A stretch of 64,000 nucleotides of DNA from Actinoplanes sp. L3-i22 (lineage in GTDB: Bacteria; Actinomycetota; Actinomycetes; Mycobacteriales; Micromonosporaceae). The notes below the pieces were generated by a model. The model ran no database searches. It was not told the DNA's origin and was given only the letters and a program-made list of their open reading frames with translations. Every line of letters begins with the position of its first letter. The first letter of the stretch is position 1. The stretch is taken from contig NZ_AP024745.1 of the NCBI RefSeq assembly GCF_019704555.1, forward strand, positions 4,162,501 to 4,226,500, read 5' to 3'. Made by a program: the position numbers and the translations under genes. Below, piece by piece: positions 16,074-24,295 of this stretch.

Positions 16074-16889
16074 ATGAGCAACATCTCGCCGTGGGATGTG
16101 GATGTCCAACGGTCTACGGGCGGTGCCGCCGTAGTGACTGCGCAGGCTGCTCGAGAGACTGCGCCTGCCGGTTGGTACGCCGATCCAAGTGGGGTTTTCG
16201 CACAGCGGTGGTGGGATGGACAACAGTGGACCGAATCCGTTCAGCCTGTGCCGGAAACGGTCGGAGTGCATCCCCACCAACCGACAGCGACCGGCCCTAT
16301 AGGGCAGAATTTCCAACAGGTACCCGCTGATCCCGCACTGCAGCCGGCAGGCCCATCACAATATGTGCGGTCCTTTGGGCTCCAGGAGGAACCGAGCCCG
16401 CCGTTGGCTCTCAGCGGGACGATGGCGGGCGTATCACACGAGCGCATTGATGTTGCAGGCTTAACGCTGCCGGAAGTTTCGCGCAAGCGCCGGGGTAGGG
16501 CCATGGCGATTGCCGGCGCCGTCGCGGCGGTGCTCGTCGGCGGCCCAGGTGCCTACATCACCTACAACTACACGGGCCTTGAAGACAGCTGCCAGGACGC
16601 CATCAGGATCTACGCAAACAATCAAACGATCAGGATGACCAAGATGTCGGCCGACGCAGCCGCCGATGGCATCGCGCTTTCGACGGTTCTCAAGGAAATT
16701 CAGTTTTTGCCAGCTCAGAAAGACGGACTGACTGAGGCATCGATGCGGGCGTCCCTGATTTTTTCGTCGACCGTAGGCAACGGCGCCGTTTCATTCGGTC
16801 AGGATAATGCGATGCAGGTGGTCTGCAACGCTACCTTTGGATATCGCTGGAACGCCACGGCTAAAGGCATTGACATCGACGACCTCTGA
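16074..16889 (+). CDS. DUF2510 single-pass membrane protein
   Basis: 271 residues. The ATG at 16074 follows GGGAGG; the upstream extension of the frame is rejected. Residues 32-52 are a DUF2510 module (APAGWYADPSG, then RWWDGQQWTE), a short actinobacterial domain with conserved Trp residues found at cytoplasmic ends of membrane proteins. A Pro/Gln-rich linker leads to KRRGRAMAIAGAVAAVLVGG, a basic patch and one membrane span near residue 145. The outer domain (about 165-271) has two cysteines (DSCQDAI and VVCNATF) that could form a disulfide. Function unknown. Confidence 0.8.
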   Translation: MSNISPWDVDVQRSTGGAAVVTAQAARETAPAGWYADPSGVFAQRWWDGQQWTESVQPVPETVGVHPHQPTATGPIGQNFQQVPADPALQPAGPSQYVRSFGLQEEPSPPLALSGTMAGVSHERIDVAGLTLPEVSRKRRGRAMAIAGAVAAVLVGGPGAYITYNYTGLEDSCQDAIRIYANNQTIRMTKMSADAAADGIALSTVLKEIQFLPAQKDGLTEASMRASLIFSSTVGNGAVSFGQDNAMQVVCNATFGYRWNATAKGIDIDDL

Positions 16890-17037
16890 CGCTTTCCGGT
16901 GGCCACATCGGTCTAACGACGTATCACGCACTCAACTCGGCGGATCCGTGCGTTCGTAGAGCCCCTCCGGTCTGGCCGACGGTGACCGAGCGTCATCCGG
17001 TGCGAATGGGCGCATCTGGCACCTATCGACGCTCGTT

Positions 17038-17234
17038 GTGGCGGTCACGACGGACGGGGTGGAAGCGATCGAGGTGTTGGCGGATTTCGTGAGCAGTTCT
17101 ACCGATGCATGACCAGGCGGGCCGACGCCTTGTTCGAGCTGACGGACGCCCTGCTGTGCACCGACGTGCCGGTCAGGACGCTGGTCGGGTTGTATCTGGC
17201 TCCGCAGCACCGGCGCGGCCACGGCGCCAAATGA
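17038..17234 (+). pseudogene. N-terminal relic of an IS transposase
   Basis: The frame reads FREQFYRCMTRRADALFEL and then TDALLCTD..VRTLVGLYLAP.HRRGHGAK before a stop at 17234. This is the conserved opening of a large actinobacterial DDE transposase family (RADALFELTDALLC, GPV.TLV.LSL..EHRRGHGALYDGLN). Upstream, IEVLA at about 17070 is in another frame, so at least one frameshift is present, and everything after HRRGHGA is missing. No matching inverted repeats are seen. Confidence 0.6.
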
Positions 17235-17292
17235 CAAGCGTACGGCTCCGGCTGGTCGTCCCGGGGTGTCGGAGGCATCCCGGGGGAACCCG

Positions 17293-17919
17293 TCAGAATC
17301 GGCCGGCGACCGTCGCGATCGCGCCGATGGCGAGCACGACCAGCAGCACCGTCGCCGCCCACTTCAGCGACCGCACCGCCGCCCGCAACTGGGTGTACCG
17401 ATGCCGGTGCTGCCGAATCCCGAAATACAGCTCCACCTGCGCCGCCTCCACCCGATCGGCGTCGGTCTGCGCGGCCACCGCGGCCCGGAACGCGTCATAG
17501 GTGTCCGCGACCGCGGCCGTATACGTCCCGTTGAACAGCAGCGCCGGCGGCGGCTTCTGGTCCTCGCTGAACATCGCCGCGCTCGGCCGCGGGGTCACCA
17601 GCGAACTGGCCGCCTGCAGCAGCGCCCGCACCACCAGCCCCACACTGGCCAGCACCACAAGCGCGAACAGCGCGACCAGCCACCGGTTGAGCCGGTCGAA
17701 CCCGCCGTTGAGGATCTGCGCCAGCACCACGGCGTTGCCGGCCGACAGGATGGCGCCGGCGCTCAGGACCACGGCGGCGCGGCTGGCGGTCGAGGCCCGC
17801 ATCCGGTCGTAGCGCTCGATGTGCCAGCGCAGCGCCGGCAGCCTGTCGTCGGCGGGATCCGGCACGGGGGCGGGTTTACGGCGGCTGGCCGGCACGGCCC
17901 GTTTGGCGGGTTCGGTCAC
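17293..17919 (-). CDS. Three-TM membrane protein with Pycsar-effector-like topology
   Basis: 208 residues. A basic N-terminus (KRAVPASRRKPAP) is followed by RWHIERYDRMRASTASRAA and two membrane spans (about 47-70 and 78-102). Then comes a roughly 65-residue soluble helical stretch (TYDAFRAAVAAQTDADRVEA) and a last span (LKWAATVLLVVLAIGAIAT). Two spans, a helical bundle and one span is the layout of DUF5706/PycTM effectors and relatives. However, no cyclase is nearby and no diagnostic residues can be confirmed, so this is only a topology match. It is followed on the same strand by nothing closer than 17 kb; two immunity-like genes lie just upstream. Confidence 0.7.
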   Translation of the reverse strand: MTEPAKRAVPASRRKPAPVPDPADDRLPALRWHIERYDRMRASTASRAAVVLSAGAILSAGNAVVLAQILNGGFDRLNRWLVALFALVVLASVGLVVRALLQAASSLVTPRPSAAMFSEDQKPPPALLFNGTYTAAVADTYDAFRAAVAAQTDADRVEAAQVELYFGIRQHRHRYTQLRAAVRSLKWAATVLLVVLAIGAIATVAGRF

Positions 17920-17972
17920 CTGACCTCCCTGTTCGGGCCTTCAGCCTAGTGCCGCCCGGCAACCGCCGCCGG

Positions 17973-18404
17973 TCAGTCGTCCGCGGGATGGTCCCCGTTG
18001 GAGACGTCCGCGATGAACTCGGCCCAGAAGCCACCCGTGGCCCGGGCGTCGATCGCCCGCAGCCCCTCCGCGAGCACCTCGGCGGCCTCGATCGACTCGT
18101 CGATGTCGCCGTCCTCCGAATAGAACGGCAGCCGCCCGGCGCTGAACTCCAGCGAGCGCGCGAACGCGTCCAGGCTCGCGTTGACGACGCTCACCACCTC
18201 GCCGTCGTCGACCAGCACGACCTCGCCGGTGGCGCCGTCGAGGCAGATGCTCTCGCCCTCGCGGGCGAAACCGATCCTGGTCAGCTCGTCCCGGTCACCG
18301 GACTGCACCTGCGCGAAGTCCGGATCCTTGCGAAAGATCGTCAGGAAGCCGTCGGGCAGGGACGCCTCCCGCAGCACGGCGCGAGCCTGTTCGGGCACGA
18401 TCAA
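17973..18404 (-). CDS. SUKH-like immunity protein
   Basis: 143 residues beginning MIVPEQARAVLREASLPDGF. The core FAREGESICLDGATGEVVLV, then DDGEVVSVVNASLDAFARSL, fits the SUKH-4-type immunity fold, in which a strand pair carrying the gene-specific G.V..V is followed by the helix with SL..F...L. SUKH proteins bind and neutralise polymorphic toxin nucleases. No toxin gene is in the window. It lies 12 bases downstream of the Imm11-like gene on the same strand, so the two are probably co-transcribed immunity genes. Confidence 0.75.
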   Translation of the reverse strand: MIVPEQARAVLREASLPDGFLTIFRKDPDFAQVQSGDRDELTRIGFAREGESICLDGATGEVVLVDDGEVVSVVNASLDAFARSLEFSAGRLPFYSEDGDIDESIEAAEVLAEGLRAIDARATGGFWAEFIADVSNGDHPADD

Positions 18405-18416
18405 ACCTCCGGATTG

Positions 18417-18944
18417 TCAGGCAGCGGGCCAGACCCGCTTGAAGCCGACCCCATCCTGCCCGCTCAGCGCGTCGACGAGACGCTGGGTGCAGAACAGCGT
18501 CTGCCGCGGCACCTGCGGAATGCGGAACACGGTCCGATCGGCCAGCCGGTCGGCGTGGAACTCGTACCCGCTGACGTGCATCACCCGCCCGCTCGAGAAG
18601 CGCGTCACGGTGGACGCCGCCTCGTCGAGTACGTCACAGACGTCCGGCACGAACATCCAGAAGTCCCCGTCGCCGGACCGCAGCGGGATGACGAGGCCCT
18701 GCCCCTCCAGCAGCGGGCCGATCGAGTCCCGCACGGCTGCCGTCATCGTCAGGACGTAGGAGGCCAGATGCGGCAGACCCGTCTCTCGCAGCGCCGCGCC
18801 ACGCTCGGTCTCGGTGACCAGCCGCACCCCCAGAGGCAGCAGCTCACCCCAGCTCAGCGCCCGGAAGTCCGCCTCGTCCACGCACTGCAGCCACCGATGC
18901 GTCTCCGAGGCGACCGGAACGTAGACCGGGCCGTCACCCAGCAC
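18417..18944 (-). CDS. Imm11/DUF1629-like immunity protein
   Basis: 175 residues. The C-terminal half (ADRTVFRIPQVPRQTLFCTQ, then RLVDALSGQDGVGFKRVWPA) has the pattern F-R-I-P, F-C-T, LVDAL, GV.F..VW typical of the Imm11 (MXAN_0049-like) immunity family. The N-terminal half is unassigned. Immunity proteins of this type protect against toxins delivered between cells. It precedes the SUKH-like gene by 12 bases. A hairpin separates it from the TerD-domain gene upstream. Family assignment is by pattern. Confidence 0.65.
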   Translation of the reverse strand: MLGDGPVYVPVASETHRWLQCVDEADFRALSWGELLPLGVRLVTETERGAALRETGLPHLASYVLTMTAAVRDSIGPLLEGQGLVIPLRSGDGDFWMFVPDVCDVLDEAASTVTRFSSGRVMHVSGYEFHADRLADRTVFRIPQVPRQTLFCTQRLVDALSGQDGVGFKRVWPAA

Positions 18945-18997
18945 AGCAGATCTCCTGTCCAGAGCGGGGTCGAGGAAAGCGCGGGCGCTGAATGCCA

Positions 18998-19022
18998 GGT
19001 CCTCCGCTCGCGCGGAGGTACC
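18998..19022 (-). terminator. Hairpin after the TerD-domain gene
   Basis: CCTCCGC, loop TCGC, GCGGAGG, extended by GGT/ACC with a one-base bulge. It lies about 50 bases past the stop at 19071 on the minus strand and before the next minus gene, so it probably ends the TerD-gene transcript. Confidence 0.5.
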
Positions 19023-19035
19023 GAATCGAACGGAT

Positions 19036-19054
19036 AGAAGGAAGCGCCCGCATG
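19036..19054 (+). repeat. 19-base direct repeat, copy near the TerD gene 3' end
   Basis: AGAAGGAAGCGCCCGCATG, matching 21289-21307 at 18 of 19 positions in the same orientation. The two copies bracket the TerD-domain gene. Read on the plus strand, each looks like a ribosome site followed by ATG and a short frame (12 codons here). Confidence 0.6.
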
Positions 19055-19070
19055 GCCTCGACTGTCGCCA

Positions 19071-21206
19071 TTATCCAGGGATCAGCTCACTGAACCGATC
19101 CAGCGTGTACACCTGCGACCCCGCCGGCAGCCCCTCGGGCGCGGTGATGCCGACGAACGTGACCGGCTCGGCCGGCAGCCCACCGTCCCAGACCAGCACC
19201 GGCGCCCGTTCGCGCCAGCGGTCGATCAGGTACGCCATGGTCAGGTACCGCCGCTCCATCAGCGCCCGCACCCGGTCGGCCGTGGTGTACGCGTTGCCCT
19301 CCACCCGGTTGAACCGCGGCGTGCCCCGCAGGTACAGGTGCAGCCAGACGGCCTCCCAGCCGCTCTCGCCGCGGGCGAACACCATCGGCAGCGCGACCCG
19401 GCCCGGCCCGCGCATCTGCGAGCGCGCCCGCACGGTCCGGGCGTCGAACGGCGCCCCACCCTGCCCGGCGGCCCGGACCTGGTAGCCGAACATCGACTCG
19501 GCCACGTCGTCGAACGACTCGCCCGCGAAGATGTTGACCTGCGGCACCAGGTAGTGCCCGGTCAGGTTCAGCGGCACGTCGATGAACTCGGTCGCACCCT
19601 CCGGCGCCTCGGTCAGGTCCCCGGAGTGCACCACCCCGTCGTGGTGGAAGTTGGTCCAGGACACCTGCCCGGCGCTGTGGAACTGCTCGTCGAGCAGCAG
19701 CAGCGACAGGTCGTAGTCGGTGCGCCGGCTGCTCTGCCGCCAGTACGTGAAGAACCGCAGCAGCTCACCCGGCACCGGCGCCCGCGAGCCGCGCGGCAGC
19801 ACCGCGAACCCGCCCTCGGCCGCCTTGCCGGACAGCGGCAGCGCCACGTCGAGCACCTCCGGGTCGACCAGCAGCGGCTGGTCGAGCTCCGGCAGCCGGG
19901 CGCTGATCTCCGCGTCCAGCAGCGCGGACAGCTCGGCGACCAGCTCGGCCGGCAGCGGCGCCCGCTCGTCCGGCCCGACCCACGCGCGCCGCGACCGGCT
20001 CGCGTACATCCGCAGCGACGCCGGCGCCAGCCGGTTGCCGACATGCTCGCGCAGCGACAGCAGCACCCGCCCGGACGCCGAGCCGAGCGCGCCGGTGACC
20101 GCGCCGACCACCGCGTCGCGTTCGTCGGCCGGGGCCAGGCGCAGCAGCCGGTCCGCCGAGCGCAGCAGCAGGCCCGGCGCCGCGGACAGCACCGCGGCGG
20201 CCGGTCCGATCTCCCCGGAACGGATCTTCGACTCGGCCCGCCCGGCCAGGTTGGGCACCTTGCGCTCGCCGCGGGCGACGTCGAACACCGCCCGGGCGTG
20301 CGGCCACTGCGCGTACTCGTGCGGGTGCAGCCGCTCGCCGAGCCGCTTCCACCGCTCCGCGTAGCGGGCGATGTCGCCGAGCTTGGCCGGGCTCGCGCCG
20401 ACGACCGCGTCGAGCGCGCCCAGCAGCGAACGCCGCTCCGCGCGCCGGAACGCCCGGAACCGGGTCGGCTCGGCCAGCGACACGTCGCCGCCGGAGACCT
20501 GGCAGGCCAGGCGCAGCACGTCGGTGGTGGTGTCCACGGCGACCAGCGGCCGGCCCAGCACCAGCCGCACGCCGTTGAGCACGGCCCGGTTCTCCCGCAC
20601 CGGGATCTCGGCCGGCTGCGGCCCGTCGGCGCAGAGAACCGCCAGCTCGCTCAGGATCGCCAGGTCCGCCTCGCCGAGCGGGGTGCTGCCCCCGGCCAGC
20701 GCCAGGTAGAGCCGCTCGGCCTCGGCCTCGGCGGAGTCGCCCAGGTGCAGCACGGTCAGCCGGTCCCCGGCGGCGGCGATCAGCTCGTCGTGGGCGGCCA
20801 GCAGCTCGTCGTAGGTGTGCTGGTACGTCCCGTACCCCGGCAGTTCGAGCAGGTTGACCCCGCGCACGTCGACCGGCGCCGCCCCGCCGGCGGTCACGGC
20901 CGCGCGCAGGCGCTCGGTCCAGAACTCGAGCGTGTCCGGCACGTCGTGCGGGAAGCCGATGAAGTAGGCGTTGTGCCGCACGTGGTCGCCGACCAGCTCG
21001 CGCACCGCGGCCACCACGGTCGCGGCCAGGTCCATCGCCGGCCCCGGCCCGAGCCCGCCGACGTGCTCCAGCAGGGCCCGCGACGCGCTGAACCCGGCAT
21101 CGAGCAGCGTCGCGTCCAACTGCCGCGCCACCGCCGCACCGTCGCCGGCCACCCCGGCGCTCGCCGGGACACGCAGGGTCTTCTGGATGATCAGCTTCTC
21201 GAGCAC
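19071..21206 (-). CDS. TerD-domain protein of the MXAN_6230/SCO0854 type
   Basis: About 711 residues from GTG 21206, chosen for GAGGGAGGGG just upstream; longer frames run through the tRNA-like gene. The long N-terminal and middle parts are helical, with a recurring LL..R.ADRLLRLAP pattern. The C-terminal about 170 residues form a TerD-like calcium-binding beta-sandwich: DYDLSLLLLDEQFHSAG, then WTNFHHDGVVHSGDLTEAPE, then EFIDVPLNL and VNIFAGESFDDVAE. The domain order fits the MXAN_6230/SCO0854 family, but the N-terminal RING-like zinc motif of that family is not present. TerD proteins belong to stress and phage-resistance chemistry (tellurite cluster). It is flanked by direct repeats. Confidence 0.85.
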   Translation of the reverse strand: MLEKLIIQKTLRVPASAGVAGDGAAVARQLDATLLDAGFSASRALLEHVGGLGPGPAMDLAATVVAAVRELVGDHVRHNAYFIGFPHDVPDTLEFWTERLRAAVTAGGAAPVDVRGVNLLELPGYGTYQHTYDELLAAHDELIAAAGDRLTVLHLGDSAEAEAERLYLALAGGSTPLGEADLAILSELAVLCADGPQPAEIPVRENRAVLNGVRLVLGRPLVAVDTTTDVLRLACQVSGGDVSLAEPTRFRAFRRAERRSLLGALDAVVGASPAKLGDIARYAERWKRLGERLHPHEYAQWPHARAVFDVARGERKVPNLAGRAESKIRSGEIGPAAAVLSAAPGLLLRSADRLLRLAPADERDAVVGAVTGALGSASGRVLLSLREHVGNRLAPASLRMYASRSRRAWVGPDERAPLPAELVAELSALLDAEISARLPELDQPLLVDPEVLDVALPLSGKAAEGGFAVLPRGSRAPVPGELLRFFTYWRQSSRRTDYDLSLLLLDEQFHSAGQVSWTNFHHDGVVHSGDLTEAPEGATEFIDVPLNLTGHYLVPQVNIFAGESFDDVAESMFGYQVRAAGQGGAPFDARTVRARSQMRGPGRVALPMVFARGESGWEAVWLHLYLRGTPRFNRVEGNAYTTADRVRALMERRYLTMAYLIDRWRERAPVLVWDGGLPAEPVTFVGITAPEGLPAGSQVYTLDRFSELIPG

Positions 21207-21243
21207 GCGCCCCTCCCTCTCCTCCGCCGCGCCGACAACAAAG

Positions 21244-21371
21244 TGGGCCGCCGGGGACTCGAACCCCGAACCGTTCGATCCAAAAGGGAGAAGGAAGCGC
21301 CCCCATGCCCACTTGCGGCGGTGGGCGGACGCGCTGACCATTCGAATGCTCTGCCCTTGAGCTAACGGCCC
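21244..21371 (-). tRNA. tRNA-like gene with a 56-nt insertion at the anticodon loop
   Basis: On the minus strand the ends pair as a full acceptor stem (GGGCCGT with GCGGCCC, discriminator A). The D-arm is GCTC-AAGGGCA-GAGC, the variable loop CGGTT, and the T-arm CGGGG-TTCGAGT-CCCCG. The anticodon stem halves TTCGA and TCGAA pair, but 56 bases separate TTCGA from the 7-base loop TTTTGGA. Removing them gives a perfect 72-nt cloverleaf with anticodon UUG (Gln), although the body looks like actinobacterial tRNA-Lys. CCA is not encoded. The insert itself can fold (GCCCAC with GTGGGC). It may be an intron-bearing tRNA, a tRNA pseudogene or a regulatory tRNA-like element. Confidence 0.65.
21289..21307 (+). 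repeat. 19-base direct repeat, copy inside the tRNA insertion
   Basis: AGAAGGAAGCGCCCCCATG. Most of it lies inside the 56-base insertion of the tRNA-like gene. The other copy is at 19036-19054, beyond the other end of the TerD-domain gene. Confidence 0.6.
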
Positions 21372-21435
21372 GCGAAGGATCATTCCACCGCCTGCCCCCG
21401 CGCTGCCATCGAGTTTCAACCCCAAGATCAAAACC

Positions 21436-21467
21436 CAATTGCTTCGGTACGGACGAAGCCCCGCCCC
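21436..21467 (+). repeat. Dispersed hairpin repeat, copy A
   Basis: CAATTGCTTCGGTACGGACG followed by AAGCCCCGCCCC. GCTTCG and CGAAGC pair around the loop GTACGGA. Related copies are at 1645-1676 (minus) and 24334-24367. Confidence 0.45.
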
Positions 21468-21532
21468 TGACGTTCGCGCCGCCGGTCGCGGGCTACCGCC
21501 GTACGGCGAAATCGGTTTTGTCGTTGAAGAAG

Positions 21533-21559
21533 TGCCCGGGGCCCAGCAGGCCCCGGGCA
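21533..21559 (-). terminator. Strong terminator after the secreted hydrolase
   Basis: TGCCCGGGGCC pairs perfectly with GGCCCCGGGCA around a 5-base loop, 11 bases beyond the stop at 21570 on the minus strand, followed by TTCTTC and, further on, AAAACC. Confidence 0.75.
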
Positions 21560-21569
21560 ATGATCGGAA

Positions 21570-24245
21570 TCAGTCGGTGAGGGTGCCGTCGGCGAAGCCG
21601 ACGTCGGCCGGGCGGCTGAAGTCCGGCGGGTAGAGCTGGGCCCGGAGATGCACGTGCTCGGCGCCCTCGGGCAGGCTGTCGGCGATCGTCGGGATGGTGA
21701 TCTCGCCCGACGTCACCCCCGGCTCGAAGGCGATGAACAGCTGCACCGCGGTGCTCGACAGTGGCCGGGACGGCAGCGGATCCTCCCCGGTGAACGTGCT
21801 GAACCACTCCGGATCGACGTCGGTCGACGACAGCTCCGGCCCGCTGACCGGCGCCAACGGCGTGAAGACCACGTAGAGGTAGTCGTCAGCGGCCGGCCCG
21901 GACAGCTGAACCTGCCAGGTCAGCGCCGCCCCCTCGGTCGCCGTCGCCACCGCCGGGGTGATCGTGACGGTCGGCATCGGCTCGTCCTCGATCGAGTGGA
22001 CGCCGCCGATCCAGCCGCCGACCACCGCGTTGCCGGCCGCCTTCGCGGTCAGCGGGTACGCCCGGTCCCCGCCATAGGTGTCATTTCCGGTCACCGAGAT
22101 CGGCACGGTCAGCGTGCTGTGACCCGGCTTCACCGACGTCACCCACGACTTGCCGTTCAGGAACAGCCGAACCTTCGCCGCCTTGGCACCGTAGGCCGTG
22201 ACCGGCACCCGGTAGGTCCGGGTGCCCGAGTCGCCCTCGGGGACGCGCAGGTCACCGACGTCGACCCGGTCCAGCGCGGCGGCCTTGACCGCCGGGGTGC
22301 CGGCCCGCCAGCCCCACGCGTCGATCAGCCAGGCCGGCCCGGCACCGCCGGTGGTGAGATCGACCTGCCGCACCGCGCGGATGCCGCGCGGCAGCGCCAG
22401 CCGGACCTCCTGCCCCCAGTACGACGTGGTCCGGTCGGTGCCGGGCACCCCGGTGACCGTCGCCGTGCCCAGCTCGGTGCGCCGGCCGCGCTCGTCGGTG
22501 ACCGCGACGGTGACCGGCGTGGCCCCCGCGTTCGGCGCCACGATCAGCCGCAGCGCGAGCGCCCGCGACCCGGTCACCGGCATCGCGTTGGCCGGCCGCA
22601 GCCGCGCCGTCGTGCCGCCGGTGAGCGCGACCGCCCAGCGCCCGGGCTCGGGATTCTCGAACGGCACGAAGTGCGGCGAGTCCGTCCCGTACTCACCGGC
22701 GCGCCGGCAGGCGGCCGCCGGGTCGGCGGGCACCTGCTCGCACAGCCGGGCGCCGCGCACGCCGAGCGCCGGCTCCGGAACGATCACCGGGCTGCGGTTC
22801 GCGCCGATCGCGTGCGCCAGCACCGTGGCCGGTCCGGCCGACGGCGCGCGGACGCCGGTGCCGTCGAGCAGCGGCCGGGCCCGGTCGTCGCCGCCGACGA
22901 ACAGCCGCGCCGCGGTCGCGATGTAGGTCGCGCCGACCTGCTGCTCCTGCTGCGGGGTGAGCCGCTGCGGTGAGACTCCCGGCGTACACAAGGGGTCGGG
23001 GTTTTCCGGGTCGTCGAAGAAGTCGTCGGCGGCCGGTCCGGCCGACTGCCCGGGCGTCCACTCGGTGTTGAAGTAGTTGTGGTTGGCGCCGATCACGTAC
23101 AGCGCGCTGTGCAGCGCGGTGCCGGCGCCGAGGCCGCGGGACTCGTCGACGTACATCTGGCCCTGCAGGTCGGAGACGTCACCGTCGCAGCCGGGCAGGA
23201 TCGTCGCCGACGGCACGTTCGGCTGCGGGTTCTGCCCGAACGCGGTCGGCCCGATCAGCAGCAGCCCGCGGATCGTCCAGCGCACCTTGCCGTGGTAGTC
23301 GTCGGTGCCGGCCGGCGGCGGGTTCAGGCTGTCCAGCGCGGCCCGGCTGACGCCCTCGCCGCCGCGCGAGTGCCCCATCAAGAAAACTTTCGACAGGTCG
23401 GCCGGCGGTGCGGCCCGGACGATCGCCGGCGCGCTCTTGCGTTTGGCGCCGGCCCAGTCGGCCCAGTGCGCGAGATGCGTGCGGACCAGCGCGGACCGGG
23501 CCTGCCCGCCGAGGTCGGCGACGTCGTTGTCCTGCGCGCTGATGGCGTTCGCGGAGATCGACACGGTGACGTAGCCCTGCGAGGCGAGCAACTGCTGCGC
23601 CTGCAGGTAGCCGCGGTAGCTGGCGACCGGCTGGGCGCCGGGCGCGCACGGCCAGTCCAGGCTGATCGTGCTCAGCTCGGTGCCGCTGTAACAGGTCCAG
23701 TGCCGCCCGTGCAGGAACAGCGCGAGCGGCCGTTTGCCCGGGGCCTTGGTCGGGACGACCACGACGGCCCGCATCTCGATCGGGGTGGGATAGCCGGTCA
23801 GTTTCAGGCCGGGCAGCGTGTACTCGCCGGTCGTCGTCGCATACGGGCCGCTTACGCCGGGGTCGACCGGGTTCGCCGGCGCGGTGGCCGGTGGGCTCGT
23901 CACCCGGCGCTGCAGCGATGTCGGCGCGGTCGCGTCGACCCGCTTGCCGCCGATCCGGACCTGCAGATCGGTCAGTTTGCCGGTGGAAACTTCCGGCAGG
24001 ACGAACGTCTGTAGGTCGGTGGTGCTTTTCGCCCTGCCCAGCAGGGTGTCGCCGGACCAGAACTCGACCGCCGCGTCGCCCGGCGGGATCACCCGGTCGC
24101 TGCGCCAGGTCAGCGACCGGTCGCCGACGGTCCAGCCGGGTTGCGGCGCGCCCGCCGCCGGGGCCGGTGGATCGGCCCAGGCCGGCACCGGTGCACCCAG
24201 CAGCAGTACGCTCGTCGCGATTGCGGAGACCATGATTCTTCGCAT
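21570..24245 (-). CDS. Large secreted alpha/beta-hydrolase
   Basis: 891 residues from ATG 24245 (MRRIMVSAIATSVLLLGAPV), giving a normal signal peptide cleaved near PAWADPP. The catalytic domain (about 150-480) is an alpha/beta-hydrolase: oxyanion-hole segment LALFLHGRHW at 173-182, nucleophile elbow GHSRGGEG with Ser293, and a likely catalytic His in GANHNYFNTEW. A jelly-roll-like part (about 490-650) and a C-terminal Calx-beta-like sandwich (about 660-890, with VTITPAVATATEGAAL and the matching strands) follow. Secreted esterases or lipases of this build act on polymers or host lipids. Substrate unknown. A terminator closes the gene; it is monocistronic. Confidence 0.85.
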   Translation of the reverse strand: MRRIMVSAIATSVLLLGAPVPAWADPPAPAAGAPQPGWTVGDRSLTWRSDRVIPPGDAAVEFWSGDTLLGRAKSTTDLQTFVLPEVSTGKLTDLQVRIGGKRVDATAPTSLQRRVTSPPATAPANPVDPGVSGPYATTTGEYTLPGLKLTGYPTPIEMRAVVVVPTKAPGKRPLALFLHGRHWTCYSGTELSTISLDWPCAPGAQPVASYRGYLQAQQLLASQGYVTVSISANAISAQDNDVADLGGQARSALVRTHLAHWADWAGAKRKSAPAIVRAAPPADLSKVFLMGHSRGGEGVSRAALDSLNPPPAGTDDYHGKVRWTIRGLLLIGPTAFGQNPQPNVPSATILPGCDGDVSDLQGQMYVDESRGLGAGTALHSALYVIGANHNYFNTEWTPGQSAGPAADDFFDDPENPDPLCTPGVSPQRLTPQQEQQVGATYIATAARLFVGGDDRARPLLDGTGVRAPSAGPATVLAHAIGANRSPVIVPEPALGVRGARLCEQVPADPAAACRRAGEYGTDSPHFVPFENPEPGRWAVALTGGTTARLRPANAMPVTGSRALALRLIVAPNAGATPVTVAVTDERGRRTELGTATVTGVPGTDRTTSYWGQEVRLALPRGIRAVRQVDLTTGGAGPAWLIDAWGWRAGTPAVKAAALDRVDVGDLRVPEGDSGTRTYRVPVTAYGAKAAKVRLFLNGKSWVTSVKPGHSTLTVPISVTGNDTYGGDRAYPLTAKAAGNAVVGGWIGGVHSIEDEPMPTVTITPAVATATEGAALTWQVQLSGPAADDYLYVVFTPLAPVSGPELSSTDVDPEWFSTFTGEDPLPSRPLSSTAVQLFIAFEPGVTSGEITIPTIADSLPEGAEHVHLRAQLYPPDFSRPADVGFADGTLTD

Positions 24246-24295
24246 GCGCCCGTGTCTAGTCGACGCATGCAAATACACCGATGCTGCGGCCTGCT

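Noticed and set aside
19338..21365. Long plus-strand open frame antisense to the TerD gene
   Set aside because: Composition typical of a GC-rich shadow frame; no motif seen.
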